Source of the DNA: an uncultured Clostridia bacterium | GTDB lineage: Bacteria > Bacillota > Clostridia > Lachnospirales > Lachnospiraceae | Assembly (NCBI GenBank): GCA_946186175.1 | Contig: CAMHMG010000122.1 | Span: forward strand, 1 to 8,968 | DNA length: 8,968 nucleotides | Direction: 5' to 3' | Shown: positions 1 to 6,731 of the stretch, piece by piece | Position numbering within the stretch: position 1 is the stretch's first letter | Layout: each line of letters starts with the position of its first letter | Notes under the pieces: generated by a model | The model's input: only the letters and a program-made list of their open reading frames with translations | What the model was told of the DNA's origin: nothing | Databases searched by the model: none | Position numbers and translations under genes: made by a program

Positions 1-4
1 TGAA

Positions 5-18
5 CAAATGAGCATTTG
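5..18. repeat. Short inverted repeat CAAATG-AG-CATTTG
   Basis: Two perfect 6-base arms are separated by 2 bases, about 60 bases upstream of the predicted promoter. The loop is too small for an RNA hairpin, so if functional it would be a protein-binding dyad. It may equally be chance in AT-rich DNA. Confidence 0.2.
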
Positions 19-76
19 ATCGAAGATAAAAGTATAGGGGTTATGACAAAAAGATTAGTTAAAGATAGGAAAATAA

Positions 77-105
77 TTGATAAAATGCAGTGAATACTGT
101 ATTAT
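77..105 (+). promoter_or_regulatory. Predicted sigma-A-type promoter for the hybrid kinase gene
   Basis: A -35-like TTGATA (77-82, 5 of 6 consensus bases) is followed after 17 bases by a -10-like TATTAT (100-105, 5 of 6). Transcription would start near position 112, giving a leader of about 75 bases before the kinase start at 187. All three frames close by position 19, so the upstream stretch is non-coding. Spacing and motif quality are good, but this is a prediction from sequence only. Confidence 0.6.
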
Positions 106-175
106 ATGATTATAGTTTTGCGGAAGAAAAACAGAGATGTTTTGTGCTTTGAAAGTACTTGATTGTACCAGTGAT

Positions 176-181
176 AAGGGG
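176..181 (+). promoter_or_regulatory. Ribosome binding site of the hybrid kinase gene
   Basis: AAGGGG lies five bases before the ATG at 187 and supports that start codon. Confidence 0.65.
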
Positions 182-186
182 ATAAT

Positions 187-3090
187 ATGAAATCTATTCA
201 GACTAAGATTAATATTGCGATATTGGCGATTTTGGTTGTTGTGACGGTGTTGTTTATCGTAACTGCAGTGAGAAGAACCGATAGGATACTCGATAATGAC
301 TCAGAGCAGATAATTCAATCCACTACTGACTATTATTGCAATATAATAGATGATAATTTTCGGTCGGCTGAGCAGTCGGTCGGTTCAATATATAACTATG
401 CGATGAAGCGTGCAGAGATGTATTCTGACTTCATGGAAGATGAGAGTCAAAGAGAGAAATATACAAGTGATATATCCGAACTTGGAAAAAGTATTGCAGA
501 AAATACTAGTGGAGCTATGGCGGTATATCTTAGATATAATCCTGATGTATACGGACCTACTAGCGGATTCTTGTATAATATTGATATTGATGACAGGTTA
601 TGGCATTCTTCTGAACCTACGGATATGAGCCTATATGACAAAGATGATATTGAGCGCGTGGGTTGGTATTATGTCCCGATCGATGCAGGAGTACCAATGT
701 GGATGGCACCGTATTTTAATAAGAATCTCAATGTTGAAATGATATCGTATGTAATCCCATATTACTATAATAACAGTACGGTTGGCGTTATCGGTATGGA
801 TATCGATATGGATCTTTTACGTGAGGCTGTTGCTAAGATATTATTATATGATAATGGCAAGGCTTTTTTGATGACTGACGAGGGAGATATCATTTATCAT
901 GAGGATTATCGTGAGGGTGCTTTATATGAAGAGCTTGATGAATCGGATAAACAGTATTTTTCGCAGATGCTTACATTAAAGCTTGATACGGTAAATGTAT
1001 GGACTTCCAAATATGGGGAAAGCCAGAAACTAATATTAAAGAAACTCAGAAATGGAATGATCTTTGGTATATACGCGCCTGTTGATGAAATTCAGGAACC
1101 GCAGCAGAGATTGCTTGCCCAGCTCATGGCAATAGCTGCAATTATCTTTGTATTGGCAATTATAATAAGTTCACTTTGTGTGAGGACAATAATTAAGCCG
1201 CTTAAGAAGATGACTCGTGTTGCTGAGAAATATGCCAATGGCCAGTTTGATGAAGACATAAGAGTCAAGAGCAGGGATGAAGTCGGCATATTATCTAAGA
1301 GTCTTCAGACGATGTCTTCATCTTTGAAAGAGCAAATTGAGATTGCCAATTCAGCCAATAAAGCCAAGAGCGACTTCTTAGCTAATATGTCACATGAGAT
1401 AAGGACTCCTATCAATGCAGTTCTCGGAATGAATGAGATGATCTTAAGAGAAGCAGAAGATACGGAGATACTCGAATATTCCACGAATATACAAACAGCC
1501 GGAAGAACGCTGCTTTCACTTATTAACAGCATTCTTGATTTCTCTAAGATTGAAGATGGCAAGATGGAGATCATTCCGGTCAATTACGATTTGTCATCTG
1601 TAATTAATAACATAGTTAATTCAATTTCTGAAAGAGCTAAGAATAAAGGACTTGCTCTTAACTTAAACATTGATGAGAACCTGCCTTCTGTTCTATGGGG
1701 AGATGATGTCAGAGTAACACAGGTTATTGTGAATCTGTTGACAAATGCAGTCAAATACACGGAGCAGGGTGAAGTGACCCTCTCGATCACAGATGGCGGC
1801 AGGGCGGATGGCGGTATTAATCTTGATGTAGAGGTCAGAGATACCGGAATAGGCATCAAGCAGGAAGATATGGACAAGCTGTTTGAGTCATTTACCCGAA
1901 TAGAGGAAGAGAGAAATAGGAATATTGAGGGAACCGGGCTTGGAATGTCGATAGTAATGCGACTGCTTGATATGATGGGCAGTGAGCTTAAGGTTGACAG
2001 TGTGTATGGTGAAGGCTCTGTATTTTCTTTCAGGCTTATGCAAAAGATTGTTGATGAACAGCCGATAGGTAATTATGTTGAACGTGTAAGAGCGGGAATC
2101 AGGCGTAATAAGCTTGGTGAGGGAATGCAGGTTACCGGTGCTTCCATACTCGTGGTCGATGATAATGAGATGAACTTGAAGGTTGCAAAGAACCTTATGA
2201 AGATATTTGGAATAATTCCTGATGTTGCAGCTTCCGGTGCTGAAACAATTGAAAAAATCAGCAAAAAGGATTATAATATAGTATTCTTAGATCATATGAT
2301 GGCCGGTATGGATGGTATAGAAACATTAAGGCAGATTCAGAGTCGAAACCTTAGAAGCGATACGACTGTGATGATAGCTCTTACAGCTAATGCTGTTGTA
2401 GGTGCTAAGGAGGCATATTTAAAAGAAGGTTTTAACGACTATCTGTCAAAGCCGATTGAAGTTGACAAGCTCGAAAAGATTCTCAGGAAATATCTGCCGG
2501 ATTATATGATATCGGAGAATAATATCGAGGATAAATCAGAGACTTATGTTGACGAGGGAAAGGTTTATACGGAGTATTCTGAAAGTGCAGTGGGTAATGC
2601 TGGTTATGCTGATCCTCAAGCTGCTGATGATGAGATTTCGGATAATTCCGGAGCTGCTGACGATGGAATGTTTTTAATGGAATTTTCTCCACAGGATGCT
2701 GAGGATGATATCAGCGGTGATAAATCTGATAACTCCCTGGTAGACAAGTTGAATGATATTGGAGTTTCTGTAGAGGAAGGCATGAAATACTGCGGTGACA
2801 GTATGGATTTCTACATTGAGATACTAAGTGATTACGTTAATGCATGCGACAGTAAAATAGAAGAACTCAATGAGCATTATATGAATCAGGATTGGAAGTC
2901 TTATCAGATAGTGATACACTCTACGAAAAGTACATCTAAGTCTATTGGGGTGGACTATGTATATGAGTTGGCATTAAAGCTTGAAGAGGCTGCCAGAAAT
3001 GAAGATGATATTTATATATTTGAGAATCACGAACAATTCTTACAAATATACAGAAAAGTTGCGGATGCAATAGGAGAAGTTTTACGCTAG
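187..3090 (+). CDS. Membrane hybrid sensor histidine kinase (dCache-HAMP-HisKA-HATPase-REC-Hpt)
   Basis: This 967-residue protein senses an extracellular signal and feeds a phosphorelay. Membrane helices at about residues 7-28 and 309-331 flank a roughly 280-residue extracytoplasmic region of dCache type (conserved-looking stretch about 160-210). HAMP spans about 332-384. The HisKA H-box (SHEIRTP) places the phosphorylated His at 403. The ATPase domain has the N-box (N516/N520), G1 box DTGIGI (552-557), F-box near 565-570 and G2 box GTGLGM (582-587). The REC domain (about 653-770) has acidic pair D658/D659, acceptor D702, T733 and K755. A roughly 70-residue acidic linker leads to an Hpt domain (about 850-967) with H911 in HSTKS. 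All catalytic residues are present, so it should be active. The ligand cannot be read from sequence. The start is supported by an AAGGGG site. The likely target is the REC-GGDEF protein encoded next. Confidence 0.95.
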   Translation: MKSIQTKINIAILAILVVVTVLFIVTAVRRTDRILDNDSEQIIQSTTDYYCNIIDDNFRSAEQSVGSIYNYAMKRAEMYSDFMEDESQREKYTSDISELGKSIAENTSGAMAVYLRYNPDVYGPTSGFLYNIDIDDRLWHSSEPTDMSLYDKDDIERVGWYYVPIDAGVPMWMAPYFNKNLNVEMISYVIPYYYNNSTVGVIGMDIDMDLLREAVAKILLYDNGKAFLMTDEGDIIYHEDYREGALYEELDESDKQYFSQMLTLKLDTVNVWTSKYGESQKLILKKLRNGMIFGIYAPVDEIQEPQQRLLAQLMAIAAIIFVLAIIISSLCVRTIIKPLKKMTRVAEKYANGQFDEDIRVKSRDEVGILSKSLQTMSSSLKEQIEIANSANKAKSDFLANMSHEIRTPINAVLGMNEMILREAEDTEILEYSTNIQTAGRTLLSLINSILDFSKIEDGKMEIIPVNYDLSSVINNIVNSISERAKNKGLALNLNIDENLPSVLWGDDVRVTQVIVNLLTNAVKYTEQGEVTLSITDGGRADGGINLDVEVRDTGIGIKQEDMDKLFESFTRIEEERNRNIEGTGLGMSIVMRLLDMMGSELKVDSVYGEGSVFSFRLMQKIVDEQPIGNYVERVRAGIRRNKLGEGMQVTGASILVVDDNEMNLKVAKNLMKIFGIIPDVAASGAETIEKISKKDYNIVFLDHMMAGMDGIETLRQIQSRNLRSDTTVMIALTANAVVGAKEAYLKEGFNDYLSKPIEVDKLEKILRKYLPDYMISENNIEDKSETYVDEGKVYTEYSESAVGNAGYADPQAADDEISDNSGAADDGMFLMEFSPQDAEDDISGDKSDNSLVDKLNDIGVSVEEGMKYCGDSMDFYIEILSDYVNACDSKIEELNEHYMNQDWKSYQIVIHSTKSTSKSIGVDYVYELALKLEEAARNEDDIYIFENHEQFLQIYRKVADAIGEVLR

Positions 3091-3094
3091 TCCC

Positions 3095-3113
3095 ATCAGC
3101 AAAGCTGATTTTT
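3095..3113 (+). terminator. Weak intrinsic-terminator-like hairpin between kinase and cyclase genes
   Basis: ATCAGC (3095-3100) and GCTGAT (3104-3109) form a perfect 6-bp stem with an AAA loop, followed by a run of five T (3109-3113). It starts four bases after the kinase stop codon. The stem is short with only three G-C pairs, so partial termination is more likely than a full stop. It could also act as an mRNA processing or stability element that sets the kinase-to-regulator ratio. Confidence 0.5.
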
Positions 3114-3127
3114 AATGGATTTGCGAA

Positions 3128-3157
3128 TCGTAACTCTGAAGAAATCGGCAGTTACGA
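3128..3157 (+). repeat. 8-bp inverted repeat in the leader of the diguanylate cyclase gene
   Basis: TCGTAACT (3128-3135) is exactly complementary to AGTTACGA (3150-3157), with a 14-base spacer. It lies 26 bases ahead of the preferred start at 3184 and 13 bases ahead of its ribosome binding site. It could be an operator for a dimeric regulator or an RNA hairpin. It would be chance coding sequence only if the start at 3115 were used, which lacks a ribosome binding site. Confidence 0.4.
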
Positions 3158-3170
3158 ATATTAATGTATT

Positions 3171-3176
3171 AGGGGG
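3171..3176 (+). promoter_or_regulatory. Ribosome binding site that decides the start of the REC-GGDEF gene
   Basis: AGGGGG sits seven bases before the ATG at 3184, which is ideal spacing. It is only one base from the in-frame ATG at 3178, which is too close. The more upstream in-frame ATG at 3115 abuts the T-run of the terminator-like hairpin and has no purine-rich site. This favours 3184. Confidence 0.7.
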
Positions 3177-3183
3177 CATGAGG

Positions 3184-4530
3184 ATGAATTCAGATACAGC
3201 AGATTGGATCATAGTTATAGATGATGATATCACTAATCTTAAGATTGCAGGTAATATTCTGAGTAAGAACGGAATGCGTGTCACTGCGCTTAACAGCGGA
3301 CAGGCACTGCTTGATTTCATTGAGAAAGGTAATCGTCCTAATCTTGTTCTGTTAGATGTATTGATGCCTGGTATGGATGGCTTTGAAACTTATGAGAGAA
3401 TGAGAAATTACGAGGATTCGGTTAATATACCTGAAGTCCCTGTTATCTTTCTTACCGCCGGTGAACAGAAGGAGTTAGAGGCAAAGAGCCTTCAGCTAGG
3501 CGCATTGGATTTTGTCAAAAAACCTTTTGAACCTAATGTTTTGGTGCAAAGAATCCAGAATGTATTGAATCATACAAGACAGATTCAAACGCTTTCTGTT
3601 GAAGCCTCAACGGATAAACTTACCAGATTGCTTAACAAAGCCAGTGTTAACGAGTATCTGAAAAAGATGTGTAATGAGAATAACGGTGCGCTGCTTGTAA
3701 TAGATATGGATAATTTCAAGCTGGTCAATGATCTTTATGGACATGAGGCCGGAGACAGAATCCTTGTTGCCTTTTCTACGATTTTGAAGCACCATTTTCG
3801 CTCCCATGATATTATCGGGCGAATCGGAGGAGATGAATTTGTTGCATTTTTGAAGGATCTGAAAGACAGAGATGTACTCAAAAGAGTGGCTCAGGGCCTT
3901 AACACAAAGCTTCATGATGCCGCAATTGTTCAGCTTGGCGAAGATATGCAGATACCACTTGGTGTTTCTGTCGGAGCTATCATAACACAGAAGGGGACCG
4001 TGTATTCTGAAGCATTTAAGAAAGCCGACAAGTCGCTATATGCTGTCAAACAGAACGGTAAGCATGGCTGTTCCGTATATATTGAAGAGGACAGTATGGT
4101 AGATCTTTCTAAGTCAGATATTAAGGATCTTCAAAAATGGAATCTCATATTGGAAGAGCGTAATGTATCTAACAAAGCGCTATTGCTAGGACAGGACAAT
4201 TTTGCTAATGTATACAGATATATGATAAGATATATCAGACGTTACCGAAAGAGCGCATACAAGGTTCTGTTTACGATAGTTCCACATAATGACAGCATCA
4301 AGGAGATTGAGCTTACTGAGATAACAGAATATTTTGGAGAGATTCTGGCCTCGACGCTTAGAAACAGTGATATTATGATGCATGGTGCTATTAATCAGTT
4401 TCTGGTACTTTTGCCAATGGTTTCAGAGGAGAGTGTTCATGCAGTGATCAATCGGGTTATGGATGAGTGGAAGAAAACTCAGTATTATGACAGAATGTCT
4501 ATTGAATATGAAGCAGAGGCTGTTGTATAA
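3184..4530 (+). CDS. Response regulator diguanylate cyclase (REC-GGDEF) with C-terminal degenerate GGDEF-like domain
   Basis: This 448-residue cytoplasmic protein is predicted to make cyclic di-GMP from two GTP when phosphorylated. REC (about 7-130) has acidic residues D13/D14, acceptor D58 (in LLDVLMPGMDG), T91 and K113. The cyclase domain (about 138-300) has the DKLTRLLN entry motif (144-151), metal-binding D174 with nearby D176, an intact GGDEF (215-219), and an RxxD product-inhibition site (R206-S-H-D209) five residues before it. Residues about 317-443 look like a second GGDEF fold in which GGDEF is replaced by AINQF (402-406) while RNSD (393-396) is kept at the equivalent place; this is my inference from the alignment. 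It follows the hybrid kinase by 93 bases and is the obvious final receiver of its phosphorelay. The start at 3184 is preferred over in-frame ATGs at 3115 and 3178. A strong terminator follows. Confidence 0.92.
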   Translation: MNSDTADWIIVIDDDITNLKIAGNILSKNGMRVTALNSGQALLDFIEKGNRPNLVLLDVLMPGMDGFETYERMRNYEDSVNIPEVPVIFLTAGEQKELEAKSLQLGALDFVKKPFEPNVLVQRIQNVLNHTRQIQTLSVEASTDKLTRLLNKASVNEYLKKMCNENNGALLVIDMDNFKLVNDLYGHEAGDRILVAFSTILKHHFRSHDIIGRIGGDEFVAFLKDLKDRDVLKRVAQGLNTKLHDAAIVQLGEDMQIPLGVSVGAIITQKGTVYSEAFKKADKSLYAVKQNGKHGCSVYIEEDSMVDLSKSDIKDLQKWNLILEERNVSNKALLLGQDNFANVYRYMIRYIRRYRKSAYKVLFTIVPHNDSIKEIELTEITEYFGEILASTLRNSDIMMHGAINQFLVLLPMVSEESVHAVINRVMDEWKKTQYYDRMSIEYEAEAVV

Positions 4531-4558
4531 AATGTTGAGTTGCATAAAGCATAACTAT

Positions 4559-4586
4559 AGGGTGTCGTGTGTTCCGACACCCTTTT
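4559..4586 (+). terminator. Strong intrinsic terminator closing the signalling unit
   Basis: AGGGTGTCG (4559-4567) pairs perfectly with CGACACCCT (4575-4583) around a 7-base loop, giving a G/C-rich 9-bp stem followed by TTTT and a T-containing tail. It begins 29 bases after the cyclase stop codon. It separates the c-di-GMP unit from the ABC transporter pair, so the transporter genes probably have their own promoter. Confidence 0.88.
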
Positions 4587-4637
4587 GTGAGTAGTGACTT
4601 AAGATTGTAATGTTTATTATTTTTAAATATGTATATC

Positions 4638-4670
4638 GTAATTTCACCGACTATAGACAGTTGGTAATTT
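4638..4670. repeat. AT-rich ABC operon leader with GTAATTT direct repeats
   Basis: The gap between the terminator and the ABC gene contains GTAATTT twice (4638-4644 and 4664-4670), 26 bases apart. Between them ACCGAC (4646-4651) can pair with GTTGGT (4660-4665), with one G-U pair. A promoter must lie in this gap if the terminator is efficient. The candidates are poor: TTGGTA at 4661-4666 with GATATT at 4685-4690, or TTGATT at 4677-4682 with TAGATT at 4700-4705. The repeats could be regulator sites or chance. Confidence 0.2.
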
Positions 4671-4712
4671 ATATGATTGATTAGGATATTGATGATATAT
4701 AGATTATTTAAT

Positions 4713-4717
4713 GAGGT
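4713..4717 (+). promoter_or_regulatory. Ribosome binding site supporting a GTG start
   Basis: GAGGT lies six bases before the GTG at 4724. The alternative ATG at 4736 (codon 5) would sit 18 bases away, so the GTG start is preferred. Confidence 0.6.
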
Positions 4718-4723
4718 ATAATT

Positions 4724-6616
4724 GTGAAGAATTTGATGAAATACATCAAAGGGTATGAGGTACAAAGTATCCTTGCTCCCTTGTTTAAATTGTTTGAGGC
4801 ACTCATGGATCTGCTTGTGCCGATCGTGATCGCGCGTATTATTGATAATGGAATTGCTACAGACAATAATGCATATATATGGAAATATTTTTGGTTCTTA
4901 ATTCTACTCGCTGCACTTGGTCTTGCATTTTCTATTACTGCACAATGGTTTGCAGCTAATGCAAGTGTCGGTTTTGCAACGGCTCTTAGAAAGGATCTTT
5001 TTTCTCATATCCAGTCATTTTCTTATTCTGCACTTGATAAGGCCGGAACAGATACTCTTATAACAAGGATGACAAGTGATATTAATCTTATTCAGAATGG
5101 TGTAAACATGGCGTTAAGGCTGCTTCTTAGGAGCCCGTTTATCGTTATCGGTGCAATGATCATGTCATTTACAATTGATGTGAAGTGTGCACTGGTATTT
5201 GCGGTAGCAATTCCTCTTCTTTCGCTGGCTGTGGCTGCGATAATGTATGCAACAATTCCGTTATTTAAGAAAACTCAGGCTACGCTCGATGAAGTGCTTG
5301 GAATTACCAGAGAAAATCTGAAAGGCGTTCGTGTGATAAGAGCTTTCTGTAAGGAAGAGGATGAGATAGAGAGCTTTGATGAGAAGAATGAAGAACTGAC
5401 AAGGCTTAATGAATTTGTCGGAAGAATATCAGCGCTTATGAATCCTATTACATTTTTGATGGTTAATGTGGCAACGATATTTCTTATCAAACAGGGTGCA
5501 TTACAGGTAAGCGCAGGTGTGCTTAAACAGGGTGATGTGGTTGCGATGTATAATTATATGGCTCAGATGATCGTTGAGCTTATTAAGTTCGCATCACTTG
5601 TGGTTATAATCAACAAAGGACTTGCCGGGGCTAAGCGTGTGTCGGATGTGTTTGATATAGATCCGGGAATAGAATATAGTGATGATATTGTTGAGGCTTC
5701 CGGTAAAGGCAAGGCACATTCTTCAGCTCGGAAAACATCTAAGAATGCAGTGACAGGTAAGAACAGATTACTGGCAGACAAACAAAGATTACGTGAAGAA
5801 AAGAGTCGTGAGGAAAAGAGAAAAGGCAAGCGTTCTCAAAAGGAATCGTCTGATGAATCTAATAATAGAAAATTGCCTGTGGTCAAATTTGACAAAGTAT
5901 CATTCGGTTATAATACTTCCGGAGATGAGGCGGTTTCTGATATAAGCTTTGAGATTGACAAAGGTCAGACGGTTGGTGTTATCGGAGCAACAGGAAGTGG
6001 TAAATCAACTTTGATGAATCTTATTCCGAGATTTTATGATGTGACAAAGGGACAGGTTATTGTTGATGGTAAGAATGTTAAGGATTATAAGAAGAGTGAG
6101 CTTCTTTCCAAATTCGGTATCGTTCCTCAGAAAGCAGTGCTGTTTGAGGGAACTATAAGGGATAATCTCTTGTGGGGTAATGAGAATGCTACTGATGACG
6201 AACTTATGGAGGCAATTGAGTTAGCTCAGGCTGCAGAAGTGATCAAAGGTAAGGATAAAGGTCTCGATACATATGTTGAACAGAATGGACGTAATTTCTC
6301 CGGCGGTCAGAAGCAAAGACTTACGATTGCAAGGGCATTGGTTAGAAAGCCTGAGATATTAATATTAGATGATTCTGCAAGTGCGCTTGATTATGCAACG
6401 GATGCTAAGCTTCGCGCAGCGATTGCAGGACTTGATGAGGATATGACTGTATTTATCGTGTCACAAAGAACGTCAAGTATAAGGAATGCAGATGTGATTA
6501 TTGTTATGGATGATGGTGATATTGTCGGAAAGGGAACTCATGATGAGCTTATGAAAAACTGTGAAGTATATCAGGAGATATATTATTCGCAGTTTCCGGA
6601 GAAGAGAGAAGGATAG
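4724..6616 (+). CDS. ABC exporter subunit with degenerate ATPase site (heterodimer partner 1)
   Basis: This 630-residue fused exporter half-transporter has a six-helix membrane domain (about 12-300) and an ATP-binding domain (about 386-626). Walker A is GATGSGKST (421-429), the Q-loop Gln is Q469 and the signature is canonical FSGGQ (525-529). Walker B reads ILILDD, so D550 replaces the catalytic Glu, and the switch His is replaced by Q581 (VSQR). In the BmrC/LmrC/TM287 class, these changes mark the subunit whose own Walker site binds ATP but hydrolyses it poorly. The two domains are joined by an unusually long, Lys/Arg/Glu/Ser-rich linker (about 322-386) where such exporters normally have a short connection. 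The start is GTG with GAGGT six bases upstream. The next gene encodes the complementary partner. The substrate is unknown; drugs, lipids or peptides are all possible. Confidence 0.93.
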   Translation: MKNLMKYIKGYEVQSILAPLFKLFEALMDLLVPIVIARIIDNGIATDNNAYIWKYFWFLILLAALGLAFSITAQWFAANASVGFATALRKDLFSHIQSFSYSALDKAGTDTLITRMTSDINLIQNGVNMALRLLLRSPFIVIGAMIMSFTIDVKCALVFAVAIPLLSLAVAAIMYATIPLFKKTQATLDEVLGITRENLKGVRVIRAFCKEEDEIESFDEKNEELTRLNEFVGRISALMNPITFLMVNVATIFLIKQGALQVSAGVLKQGDVVAMYNYMAQMIVELIKFASLVVIINKGLAGAKRVSDVFDIDPGIEYSDDIVEASGKGKAHSSARKTSKNAVTGKNRLLADKQRLREEKSREEKRKGKRSQKESSDESNNRKLPVVKFDKVSFGYNTSGDEAVSDISFEIDKGQTVGVIGATGSGKSTLMNLIPRFYDVTKGQVIVDGKNVKDYKKSELLSKFGIVPQKAVLFEGTIRDNLLWGNENATDDELMEAIELAQAAEVIKGKDKGLDTYVEQNGRNFSGGQKQRLTIARALVRKPEILILDDSASALDYATDAKLRAAIAGLDEDMTVFIVSQRTSSIRNADVIIVMDDGDIVGKGTHDELMKNCEVYQEIYYSQFPEKREG

Positions 6617-6715
6617 ATGATTTGCACAACAAAAAAACAGATGATGAGAGTTCAACAAGCACATATGGAACAGGGGAAGATTAAAACAATAGAAGATTTA
6701 TACGATAGATGGTAA
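6617..6715 (+). CDS. Possible 32-residue small ORF between the ABC genes
   Basis: An ATG immediately follows the TAG stop of the first ABC gene (TAGATG) and opens 32 codons ending in TAA at 6713-6715, just before the ribosome binding site of the second ABC gene. AAGGA (6609-6613) is upstream but only three bases from the ATG. The predicted peptide is polar, with a basic N-terminal half and an acidic/aromatic end (EDLYDRW). The frame equals that of the first ABC gene, so it could also be a cut-off or read-through C-terminal tail. I recognise no family. An open run of this length can occur by chance, so this is tentative. Confidence 0.25.
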   Translation: MICTTKKQMMRVQQAHMEQGKIKTIEDLYDRW

Positions 6716-6722
6716 GAGAAGT

Positions 6723-6727
6723 GGTGA
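6723..6727 (+). promoter_or_regulatory. Ribosome binding site of the second ABC gene
   Basis: GGTGA, complementary to the 16S tail, lies four bases before the ATG at 6732. With no terminator hairpin in the 115-base gap, the two ABC genes are probably co-transcribed. Confidence 0.5.
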
Positions 6728-6731
6728 GCAT

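Noticed and set aside
3115..3183. N-terminal 23-codon extension of the REC-GGDEF protein from ATG 3115
   Set aside because: No ribosome binding site, directly adjacent to a terminator-like T-run, extends beyond the normal REC start, and contains an inverted repeat more typical of a leader.
3607..3915. Reverse-strand open frame of about 100 codons inside the cyclase gene, and similar ones inside the other genes
   Set aside because: They lie antisense within clearly conserved domains, show no recognisable domains, and reflect codon bias of the + strand genes.
4717..4722. Perfect TATAAT just before the GTG start of the first ABC gene
   Set aside because: No -35-like hexamer at 16-18 bases upstream, and a start site there would fall inside the coding region. 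It overlaps the spacer between the ribosome binding site and GTG.
6621..6683. Short TTG-started frame in phase with the second ABC gene
   Set aside because: Only 20 codons, no ribosome binding site for the TTG, and it stops well before the ABC start, so it is not an alternative N-terminus.
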